The notes under the pieces: model-generated
Databases searched by the model: none
The model's input: the letters and a program-made list of their open reading frames with translations, nothing else
What the model was told of the DNA's origin: nothing
Assembly: GCA_026929865.2 (NCBI GenBank)
Contig: CM049413.1
Coordinates: 10,672,001-10,736,000 of the forward strand
Reading direction: 5' to 3'
DNA: 64,000 bases
Source: Hyperoplus lanceolatus
Lineage: Eukaryota; Chordata; Actinopteri; Uranoscopiformes; Ammodytidae
Translations under genes and position numbers: made by a program
Shown here: positions 56,101-64,000 of the stretch, one piece after another
Numbering within the stretch: position 1 is the first letter of the stretch
How the letters are laid out: every line of letters starts with the position of its first letter

Positions 56101-57295
56101 AATGTTAGGGGTGTACTCACTTTTGTGAGATACTGTACAACCATTCAGGAATTTATATTGCCTATTTCAACTTGCAGCTGCTAACCATTTATTCTGGGTT
56201 TATTCTGCCTCACTCTATTCAGTCTGCCACAGTTCATGTCCACTCTGCAACCTTAACAAGGGACCATGTGTTTACAATGATTGCATCAGACCAACTCCCG
56301 AACACAGAGGCAAAGCGGAGCAAAGTCAGATCAGGTGGACAAAACAATACAACAGGAATCTAAACGTGACGTCTAATCTAGAGACTCTAAAGGCTCGTTG
56401 GATGACTATGACTGAGCAAAAAAAAATAACTTTTTGTCAAAATCAGTGAATATCCCCTCTCGATCCGCTACCTGCCCGTACTGTGAGTGCGCTGGGAAAA
56501 AAATCCAGTGTTAATACACAGCCAATGATCTGTAAACGGCATGTTGCTAGCTATAGTTATTCACATACCCTTTGTTTATATACCTATGGTTGACAGAGCC
56601 TAGGCTGTGTGTGTATAACACCAGATTTATTTTCAGCACACGCACACACAGTAAGCATTCCGGATCGTGGGGAGATATTAACTGATTTTGATAAAAAAAA
56701 GTGAAGATCTCCAGAATTGCTGACTCCACCTAAACAACAGTCAGTCAGGTCAACAATGCTTGATCCTGTCTTAAACAACTTTCTTCTCTTCTTTAAACTC
56801 TACCAACATCATAGATACCACCTTATGCAGGGCACCACAGTGTCACAGTACCCATCTGGCTAAGCACACCTGCTATTAACTGTTTGTGTGTCGGGCCAGG
56901 ATGAGCAATGTTTTTGTCATCAGTTTCTCTCTGACCACATGCTCCATCCCATCACACTTCCTGCTGTCAATCAACACCCAACACACACTGGAAAACAACA
57001 CACAGGCTACTCCCCCTTGGGATACAGCAAAGGTGATCGCCATGCTTGGGTGACATAGAAAAGCAGGATGGGATGCAGACCCACAGAAAGAGGCATCAGG
57101 TATCAACAAGTAATTCATGTCCTACTCCCCACAAGCAAAGATACTCACCGGTTTGCTTGGGTATACATCTGACAGGTGTGCTTTGAGCTTCTCCACCGTC
57201 CAGTCCTGGTAGCAATTGATTGTCTGGTCAGAGTACTTTTGGTTGGGTGCCTTGATGACCAGGATGACAGGACCTTCCATAACACCTTGTTCCAT
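49980..57295 (-). CDS. herpud2: herpud2-like ER membrane ubiquitin-like protein, 8 coding exons, 381 aa
   Basis: Homocysteine-responsive ER-resident ubiquitin-like-domain protein 2, linked to ER-associated degradation. Exons (minus strand, in order): 57149-57295, 54255-54332, 53230-53343, 52928-53049, 51582-51695, 51192-51479, 50818-50932, 49980-50147; total 1,146 nt, all phases consistent. Residues ~8-86 form the N-terminal ubiquitin-like domain. The middle is Ser/Pro/Gln-rich. A hydrophobic hairpin (ILLSVVYFYSSFSRFVMVMM) sits at ~258-290, and the end is LIPEGPPNAAN. NRDWLDW plus HQAGWFPF identify HERPUD, and the LLS.VYFYSSFSRF.MVM run and the GPP.xAN end favour HERPUD2 over HERPUD1. Human HERPUD2 is about 406 aa. 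Confidence 0.94.
50538..50660. mobile_element. MITE with TTGTCAAAAT-type ends (copy 2 of 4, short)
   Basis: ATTCTGGAGAATGCTTGTTG at the left and CGTTCTCCAGAAT at the right, with TTTTTGTCAAAATCCGTGA and TTTTGACAAAGTGA inside. Only 123 bp: mostly the two arms. In herpud2 intron 7. Confidence 0.75.
50818..50932 (-). CDS. herpud2: herpud2 exon 7 (residues ~288-326)
   Basis: Encodes HQAGWFPFNLENELQLPGDG, ANQDEMEAELQNPDLQEL. The donor is GTAGCT. If it were not used, the frame runs on as VAASLSSQLYRKHS and stops (TAA) at 50776, which would remove the C-terminal segment. Confidence 0.88.
51192..51479 (-). CDS. herpud2: herpud2 exon 6 (residues ~192-288), membrane hairpin
   Basis: Encodes QLLAASAQHLRTDQPFAQSN, VQMNAQGGEILNEEELNRDW, LDWVYTFARAAILLSVVYFY, SSFSRFVMVMMAMLVLY. 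The acceptor is taken at CTCTCTTAG (not the upstream GTGCAG), because only this one gives an open frame (MHYQLLAAS) with exon 5. Donor GTGAGT. Confidence 0.92.
51582..51695 (-). CDS. herpud2: herpud2 exon 5 (residues ~154-192)
   Basis: Encodes WSHYPSQQTPPNMPAYYNPM, TVMWWQQLYARQYFMH. The MLWWQQ.YA..YYM-type motif is typical of HERPUD2. Acceptor TTTGTAG, donor GTAAGT. Confidence 0.92.
51786..52015. mobile_element. MITE with TTGTCAAAAT-type ends (copy 3 of 4)
   Basis: AAAGGTGGAGTCAGCGATTC at the left and GAATCGCTGCCTCCACCTTT at the right: the best-preserved ends of the four copies. In herpud2 intron 4. Confidence 0.85.
52928..53049 (-). CDS. herpud2: herpud2 exon 4 (residues 114-154)
   Basis: Encodes NSNSPSTDQHSQSSTGESSD, GLRQRTGAFPDHHMYPQFMH. 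Low-complexity Ser-rich linker; SSDGLRQRT matches SSEGLRQRT of the mammalian protein. Confidence 0.9.
53230..53343 (-). CDS. herpud2: herpud2 exon 3 (residues 76-113)
   Basis: Encodes QDEYHMLHLVCASRTPPSSP, KPPRSRGNKPQENLAGPT. End of the ubiquitin-like fold, then the PPSSPK linker. Donor GTGTGT. Confidence 0.93.
53344..54254 (-). other. herpud2: herpud2 intron 2
   Basis: AT-rich non-coding sequence between exons 3 and 2; no recognised repeat. Confidence 0.6.
54255..54332 (-). CDS. herpud2: herpud2 exon 2 (residues 50-75)
   Basis: Encodes SSKDQRLVYSGKLLLDHFTL, KDVLRK. KDQRLVYSGKLL is the ubiquitin-like core. Acceptor TTTTTAG, donor GTAAGG. Confidence 0.94.
54720..55049 (-). pseudogene. Tc1 transposase C-terminal fragment (minus strand)
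   Basis: 109 codons, open, containing the second and third catalytic regions (QHDNDPKHTSK and DLNPIEHRW). Begins abruptly at the orientation switch, so it cannot make a full enzyme. Confidence 0.85.
55080..55860 (+). pseudogene. Tc1 transposase middle-to-C-terminal fragment (plus strand), with stops
   Basis: Open to 55521 (SAASIAEGLEGVGGQPVSAQ; LWSDETKIHLFGSDGVK), then broken by in-frame stops and frameshifts through the region equivalent to the minus-strand copy. Lacks the N-terminus. Confidence 0.85.
56418..56731. mobile_element. MITE with TTGTCAAAAT-type ends (copy 4 of 4)
   Basis: TTTTTGTCAAAATCAGTGAA at the left and CTCCAGAATTGCTGACTCCACC at the right; the outermost left end is lost. 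In herpud2 intron 1. Confidence 0.75.
57149..57295 (-). CDS. herpud2: herpud2 exon 1 coding part (residues 1-49)
   Basis: ATG at 57295 (minus) opens MEQGVMEGPVILVIKAPNQK, YSDQTINCYQDWTVEKLKAH, LSDVYPSKP. This is the start of the ubiquitin-like domain and matches the mammalian N-terminus (IPVTLIIKAPNQKYSDQTI). Donor GTGAGT. An upstream acceptor near 57312 probably joins a non-coding exon. Confidence 0.94.
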
Positions 57296-57953
57296 GACTC
57301 AAAACCATTTGTCTCCAATGGAGAAAAAAAGATAAATAAAATAAAATCTGGGCAGGTAGTGGTTATAACCCTCCTAGTAGTTTTCTAGTGGTCTCTTGCA
57401 AAGCTTTGACGTCATGTATAGTCTGATATTGTGATATTGCTAATCTTCTATATCCTGTAATTGTGTGCAGACACACTGCTGGGATCAGATGAAAAAAAGG
57501 GGAAACAAAAACATTAGTTTAGCTTGACCACAATAACATTCCAGTTACATATATTACCCTTGATACAGTCACGCGAGCATAAATGTGGCATTGCATATCC
57601 CGTTACAATAATAATTGACAAATGACAGGCTTGGAAGAGGCACGCACTCATATTTAACCGGGCAAACTTGTAATGACAACTATTGCTACACTGTAATAAC
57701 AATCTCTTAAAACGTATAAAGAAGTAAGGGCATGCACGGGATAAAATACAATTTGCAACTTACTAGCAACTTACTAGCAAACCCAGGGTATTATTTGTAT
57801 TGAGCTGGCTACGCTAACGTTAGCCTCTGTAGATTTTCTGCTACTAATGACAGCATACTCATGCGGGCTAAATTGTAAGCCCACCAAATTAAGACGTCCT
57901 AGATTTAAGACATATATTCGTGTCAAATAATAATGTGACATGTCCTTGTTTAC

Positions 57954-58005
57954 CTGTTCAGTGAGTGAAAAAACAGCCGCTTGTTACTTATATCCCGGAC
58001 TGAAC
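57954..58005 (-). other. herpud2: Possible herpud2 non-coding first exon
   Basis: Minus-strand sequence ending CTGAACAG followed by GTAAAC, a usable donor about 660 bp upstream of the ATG exon. The start is not defined; a TATA-like GATATAAGT lies at about 57989-57998. Inference only. Confidence 0.35.
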
Positions 58006-59251
58006 CTGGGTGTTGCTATTCTTCTTTGTTGTATTTCTGCGTGTTGTCGACATACACCGATTCTGGCTCTTTACCGTCCCCTACAGTGAGGAAAGTCAGT
58101 TACAGCAGAAACATAATGCAATTTCAGGAGATATTTATCTTATACAGTCTTTTTGTTATTGCGTAATTTAGGAAACAATTCAATGAAACGAATTAACATA
58201 AATCTCCTCATTTATATTTACTGTATTGACAAACAAAGTATTAACTTTTTCTCAGTTTCAACAGAACCACAATCTAAAGCCTAAATAAAATAACTAAGTT
58301 GGGAAGCTCATTTGAAAGCATACTTATGCAAACTACCAATTACTTTAAACTGGAAGAAGTTGACCTACAGCCAACCCTAGGAAGCTTGGTCCAAGGAAAA
58401 ATACTTTAAAACATTTCCAAAAAGTAATTTAACTACTCGAATCACTAGATAAATATGAAGGCTAGTTGAGCAGAAAGCTACTGCAAAATGTAATTGAACT
58501 CCTAAATTGATTACATGTGAGCCTATTGCAATACGCCCCTACACTGTTCAGCATTAAAACCTTTATAAAAGTAAGATTTTTAATTGTATCTGCATCAAGT
58601 AAACAGCTGAGGGACTTTTTAGAGGCATCTTTTTTCAGAATGTATTTATTTTATTATTTGACCTTGGATGAGGAAAAAGAGCCCAACAAAAACTGTGTAT
58701 TGACCAACTACACAAGGATTTGACTGATTTACTGATTATTACTGGGATGTGCAATGTGTCATATGGGCCAAGATCAGACTGCCATCTGATGGTGGCACAG
58801 TGTAACATCCCTGACTTCATTTACTATTGTGTAAACAGTACATTTACTACAGTATGTGAAGAGGTGATGATGTACTGTTGAGTGAGAAAATCCATCAACA
58901 TGCTCCACTACCCGTAGCATTAGTATGGAGGATGCACAACTGAATTAAAGGCACAATCTTTTGCAAATTAATTCTAATTAAATTATCAGATACACATGAG
59001 AATGGGGTTGTCATATGTATGTACAGCATGACACATTTAATCATACATTTAAAATATCAAGCCAAAGGACAACAGGAAGTTCTGTATCTTAACTTTTGTG
59101 TTCAACCAGCTCTGAAAATGGGTCAGTCTACTTCCACTTGATTCTCAAAACTCAAGAGATTTTGCAGGTGTGCTTGTGTGTGGTAAAGGTTTCTGGCTAC
59201 TGTTTCCAATTATGTATGTGTCATACTCCTGCTGCTTGTGTGTTTGTTACA

Positions 59252-59256
<5 letters not shown>

Positions 59257-59299
<43 letters not shown>
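59257..59299. repeat. (CT)n microsatellite
   Basis: About 21 uninterrupted TC units. Confidence 0.95.
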
Positions 59300-59304
<5 letters not shown>

Positions 59305-59509
59305 AAGATGAGACTGTATTCTGTATATTAGAGGATGACACAAGAGTGTTACTGCTCTGAAATCAATCACAAATGTACCATAGCAAAGCAAATTGTACCA
59401 GTGATTCCACTTTGATGATTAATAGTCCACTTTTTGACCCAGATTCCCTTCCAGCTGCTCCAGTTTTCTCTCACTGTCAAAACACGTGCAGGTGGGCAGA
59501 AGCAAACAC

Positions 59510-59670
59510 ATTGCCAAGTGTGTGGACAACACAACCATGGTGTGTCTCAACTACAGGAAGGAGGTCAGCCAACTGGCCACGTGGTGCAGTGCAATATCAA
59601 CCTATTCCTGAATGTGATCAAGGAGGTTATTTTTTTATTTCCGGAGAGGCCACTCCCATACATTTCTTTT
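59510..59670 (+). pseudogene. Decayed LINE reverse-transcriptase fragment
   Basis: One frame reads CVDNTTMVCLNYRKEVSQLA TW in two parts (CVDNTTMVCLN, YRKEVSQLATW), which resembles the YADDT...L...EVxxLxxWC catalytic stretch of CR1/L2/Rex-type retroelements, with the second Asp mutated. A stop and frame changes follow. Confidence 0.5.
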
Positions 59671-61039
59671 TTTAGTATCCTGTATACTGTATATTATGTT
59701 GTATATGCAAATAAGAAGGATTATTTCCATAGACATAATATTATTATATTAATTATGTCTATGATTATTTATGCTTATTTTGACGTAAATATGGTATGCT
59801 AGAAGCCTTTACGTTACATATCATACATGGACCAATTCAAATCTAGATATTAATGAATATTTACGCAGCTTAGGCCAATGTCATTACGCCGGCTAAGCTC
59901 ATTCATGTTACCCCCGCGGATTTTAAAGTCAACATTGCAGCTGCCATCCTTGCCCGCAGATATTTCAGACTGGAGGAATTTTAACAAGTTGGATTATAAT
60001 TTAATAAGGAACAGACTGAATAGCAACAGAAAAGCCTGCGCCAGCCTTGGACGGTTTAAAGCAGCGACAGGGACAAACAATGTTTGAGGGTTTCAAACGG
60101 ACATGAACGGAAAGATCGGCTAGCTATCGGCTAGCTAGCTGTGCTATCAGTCAAACTGGATTACTATCGGCTTGCTTCTTTCTACAGCCAGGGAGTCAGA
60201 AACTCTTTTGGGGTTTATTTAATAATAAGGTTGGATGAATTGATGCCGAGTGCAAGCCATTCTGCATTTTATATTCAATTGATTAGTTGTGTTTTCATTG
60301 TTGCTAACGGACAAAACATAGCCTAATTGGACACTGTGCATTGTGGATAAAGAGATGGTTACATTCTGATGCTGGACAGGTACATGGGACATATGCTACT
60401 GGTACTTTATCTATTAAGATAAAGTTTATGGAGTTGCCATCAGTTATGCTGTAGTCCTACAGAATAGTGAGTGCTGTCTTTTATTTTGAAGCTGAACAGA
60501 AGTAGTAGTTTGACTCGTTCCCCTCCGTTTTTTCGGCCATTGTGTGCTTGTTTGTTGTTTATTGTTTTTGATTTAACAATATATAGGTAAAGAGCAATCT
60601 GGATTTCAGAACTCAGTGCCTACCCACTCACTGACCTCACCTCACCTCACTGATTTATTGTATATATTACTTTTCTTTTTATCCTTTGTAATTATTGCAC
60701 GGTATGGTCAGAGAGAAACATATATAAAGCTGAATTGCCCTAAAATTGGCTTTTGCATACATTTCATTTCTTGTTGCTTTCCCTCTGTGTTCCTGTGCTC
60801 TCCCTTATGATAAACTACCCTTTTTCATATTTTATATGTCTGTTTTTGGTCAACATTGCTTGTTTTAAGAAATCCCTTCTGCAAATAAACACTATGAATC
60901 ATACTTTAACTTCATTCTAATTCCTCATGAGTTACACAACCATTTACGGAGTTCCGGCAATAAAAGCATCTCTCATTAGGAGGGTGAGGTGCTCTCCTTG
61001 TGACGACCAACATGTTTCGCTTTGTTAACACCTGTAGAC

Positions 61040-61043
<4 letters not shown>

Positions 61044-61094
<51 letters not shown>
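61044..61094. repeat. (CT)n microsatellite
   Basis: About 25 uninterrupted CT units. Confidence 0.95.
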
Positions 61095-61099
<5 letters not shown>

Positions 61100-61529
61100 G
61101 TTGACAAGTGTAGCAGTGATACAAATGTTTACTTTTAATCTGCAGATGTCCTATTTCTTTCATTTCCCTCTCCTTGTGTGTCTAACCATCCATTTCCCTG
61201 CTTCACAGAGGACAGCTTTTTTCCACACTCTGACTAAATGGATTTAGCAGCGGGTGATTTTGTAACATGGGACAATTCTTCTGACCTGCTGTCACCTGCT
61301 GTTTGGGAGATTTTAAGGGGGTGAAACTATATTAGCGTTAACTGAAAATATGCTGTAACTTTCCCTTTCATTTATATAAATAATTATCTTAATTTAATTT
61401 CATGCTCTCACCAAAGTGGAACTTTCGATTATCATAGAAAATTATGTTTGATTATTAAAAAAAACTTGATTAGTTAATATGCATAATTTGATATAGGCTA
61501 CAGTGGTTTCAATCAGGAGGAAGGGTGGA

Positions 61530-61530
<1 letters not shown>

Positions 61531-61579
<49 letters not shown>

Positions 61580-61582
61580 CGC

Positions 61583-61618
<36 letters not shown>

Positions 61619-61624
61619 GTGTGT
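61531..61624. repeat. (GT)n microsatellite with GC-GC interruptions
   Basis: Long alternating purine-pyrimidine run, including GTGCGCGCGCGTGTG; a Z-DNA-prone sequence. Confidence 0.95.
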
Positions 61625-63849
61625 CGAAGCTGATTCTGTGTTCCCTCATTGATTGCATCGCTGTCACTGCTGTTGTCATCGTTTTTGTACTCAGTCTGTT
61701 CAATGGACTCATGCTGAAACCACATTGCCTTTATCGGATTTTAATAAAACCTGTATTTCCCCAAGTTTAGGCTTCATGCTAAGTACACAAGTAAAGACTT
61801 GTTTGTGAGCTTGCATAAGGAAAGGATGTGACAAAAACATTGTTCCTTCCTGATTGTTTTAATTGAATACCTGGTGCTGATTAAATTAATAGAACTTTAG
61901 GTAATGTATAATTGATTTGTCTTCATACCTTGACCCAAGAATCAATAACACTTTATTTTAACCCCTTCATTTTGGATTCATGAGCAGTACATTCAAGATG
62001 ATATAACACACTTCAATGCAGTCATAAGCTCAAACAAGAGTAAATGTTTTTTAATGTATTTGTCAACAACAATGTAGCATCCATATCCAGCTAATAAGCA
62101 GTTAATGAACCATCAATGGTATAATATAACAAAGTTGTAAATTTCCTCACAATTAATTAGAAAAAGTGTTGTCTTTTATTCTTAATATAGTAATGTATTG
62201 TAACCATGGCAGGAACTATTTGTTGTTTGACTAAAAACACCCCAAACACCATGTGATGAATCTATTCAAGATTTGGATATTTAGTCTTACTCATATTTAT
62301 ATTTATGGAATTGATACATAAAATATTAAGCTACTCATGAAAACTTCTTCTCTATTCTTCGTCTGAACAGAGAAAAACTCAGATGAAGGCCAAGAGATGT
62401 CGCTCAAAGCTGCAGAAGAAATTCAATTTAACGAGTGGAGTGGATTCTTTCCAGTGTCAAAAAGAACCTTGAAGCTCAACGTTTCCTCATGACATAAGAT
62501 CGCATCTATTAACAGTTTGCAAATGATATGATTTTTTTTTAAATACTTATAACACATTGTAAACCAAGGATAAGTGTAATCTTAGATAATAAAATATGAC
62601 TACAGCTTTGTGTTAGGGATCCATTAACCTTTCATACATCAGCCCCAGATTCTTGAGCTACGAAGAGATTAGTTACAAAATATATCATTGTGGTGGTAAT
62701 GTATTGAAAGTGTTCAAAGCATCCAGTATCTTCCTTTCATTTTTGATTATTATAATCCAGCTCATAACTGCAGAAACATTTTCTTTTTTCACATATTTTT
62801 TCTTACTTTTCTCTCAATCCAGTAAAATGTCAGCCAGCTCTCAGAACCCTCAGAGAGCTTTCTCTGGCCTATACTATTACACAAGGATGCCACTTTATGG
62901 AGGACACCCCTTCATAATGTATGTTATGTCTCTCTATTTTAAAAGGGGCAGGTAGAAAATGCTATATAAAATAATAATAGTAATACAAGAAAGTCATATG
63001 GGGTTTCTTGGTTAAAGGCAAGTCAGTGGAAGGCTTCTGAGCAGCCATTTTTTCTCTAGATGCATTACGTTTATTATTAAAAAAACCAAAGGAAAGATGA
63101 GACATGTATTTCCCTTTCAACATGAATCTGCACTGTTAACATTCTTTTACATGGACATGTTTCCGTAGGCCTAATACACAAACAGGCTGGGTAAGATTGA
63201 AGACATTAAGAGCCTTTGGGAACACCTCTCCTTCATGTCCATGGGCTACACTCATTTGGCCTCAGTGGCCATTAGAAGGCAGTGCAATGTCTATGGATAA
63301 CTGAGCTGAGAACATTTTCTCTTAAATGTCATTGTTCAACAATGAGTCTTAATCGCTTGAGTAGCATTTGCCCTTTGACATAACAATAATCAAGGCAAGC
63401 GAAAAATAAATAAAACATATGTATTCAACAATGATACAATGAGTTTTTTCCTTTCTTTAGTGATTCAGAGGCCCCCCGTTCCCCCTCTGTTCATGATGAT
63501 TGCTTACGTCAGTGACTCAGCAGTGTGTAAAGGCCAGCGTCTGGAGGAGGTTTTAATTAAGCAGTAACAATAACACATTTCCATCCTAAGGTCAGAGTAC
63601 GGAACATTTTTTTAAATATTTTCATTGTGGAGCTATGAATTTTTTTTGAATTAACCAGGAAGTCCATTCTCCTGGTTTACTCTCCCCACGTCTTCTATTC
63701 CCGAGCTGCTGTCATACAGCACCGGCTCGGCTGCCTACAATACATTTTCCTCCTCGGTGTCTCTCATCAGCCTCTGTGTACAGTACACTGTTCTCCGACC
63801 GTGCCAATGTATGTGACGTCGGGTCAAGCCCAACGCTGATTGGCCAATC

Positions 63850-64000
63850 GTCACGCGTAGGAGCAGCAAAAGTTAAATTTTTTGAACTCCACGCGTAGCT
63901 GCGTAGACGCGTAGGTGCGTATATACGTGGCTCATACGCGGCTAAAATGTTGCTTTAGCGCGAGTGACGCATCTACGCGCCATGTACGCGCGTAAACCAA
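63850..64000. repeat. ACGCGTA-rich repeat, cut by the window edge
   Basis: CpG-rich block with repeated ACGCGTAG/TACGCG words (about ten occurrences of ACGCG or its inverse in 150 bp), unlike the AT-rich flank. Probably one end of a dispersed element whose other end lies outside the window. Confidence 0.5.

Larger units (their letters stand above)
54496..56135. mobile_element. Fold-back Tc1 transposon made of two transposase 3' halves in opposite orientation
   Basis: The ends CAGTATCTCACAAAAGTGAG and its inverse are flanked by TA. The left part (54496-55060) carries a minus-strand transposase C-terminal third (ORF 54720-55049: HDNDPKHTSK, PSMSPDLNPIEHRWGILK). From about 55075 the sequence switches to plus-strand transposase from its middle (SDETKIHLFG, GGWSVMVWGCM in 55080-55521) through a frame-broken C-terminal third to the right end. 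The N-terminal DNA-binding part is missing from both halves. Inside herpud2 intron 1. Confidence 0.85.
58010..64000. other. Intergenic region upstream of herpud2
   Basis: No gene recognised in 6 kb. It holds a LINE reverse-transcriptase fragment (59510-59670), CT microsatellites (59257-59299, 61044-61094), a GT/GC microsatellite (61531-61624) and an ACGCGTA-rich repeat at the right edge. The remainder is AT-rich. Confidence 0.6.

Noticed and set aside
62369-62471. Exon-like ORF after CTGAACAG (RKTQMKAKRCRSKLQKKFNL...)
   Set aside because: A single short basic ORF with no splice partner or family resemblance; recorded only as a weak possibility.
1-64000. CRISPR arrays, operons, phage or plasmid features
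   Set aside because: No regular spacer arrays or compact gene clusters; the window is intron-rich vertebrate DNA.

Overview
This window is vertebrate nuclear DNA, most likely from a ray-finned (teleost, probably percomorph) fish. Coding sequence is split into short exons with GT–AG introns. The DNA between exons is full of fish-type repeats: Tc1/mariner elements, hAT elements, TTAA-ended MITEs, tRNA-derived SINEs, and long CT and GT microsatellites. No prokaryotic or viral gene organisation is seen. The species cannot be named from sequence alone.

Layout. (1) 1–~36660, plus strand: a complete slc4a7-like gene (electroneutral Na+/HCO3- cotransporter NBCn1). I reconstruct 26 coding exons whose phases join without a break into a 1,255-residue protein. 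It has a TATA-like promoter at 468–474, a CT-tract-flanked 366-nt cassette exon (exon 7), and a PDZ-type C-terminus. Its introns carry MITEs, a Tc1-like element with an inserted tail of another repeat, and two SINEs. (2) 36930–40020: a segment bounded by inverted TTAAAGGGGACATATTATG-type ends. It holds two convergent, spliced ORF tails of unknown identity, each with its own poly(A) signal. (3) 40020–48830: a repeat island with several layers of nested DNA transposons, some with clean target-site duplications. (4) 49190–~58000, minus strand: a complete herpud2-like gene of 8 coding exons and 381 residues (ER-membrane ubiquitin-like protein of the ERAD/UPR system). One intron holds a fold-back Tc1 transposon. 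(5) 58000–64000: intergenic DNA with a decayed LINE reverse-transcriptase fragment, microsatellites and an ACGCGTA-rich repeat at the edge.

The two recognised genes face each other tail to tail and have no obvious shared pathway. NBCn1 imports bicarbonate at the plasma membrane. HERPUD2 acts at the ER membrane. The most interesting new observation is a TATA box and a short ORF beginning MGCGGS inside slc4a7 intron 12. Its possible splice donor is in exactly the phase needed to join exon 13, which would give a transporter without its cytosolic domain and with a lipidation-type N-terminus. Other observations worth a check are a probable GC–AG intron after cassette exon 7, an unclassified 2.0-kb transposon with inverted arrays of TCCGACAT repeats and a 9-bp duplication, and the unidentified convergent ORF tails.
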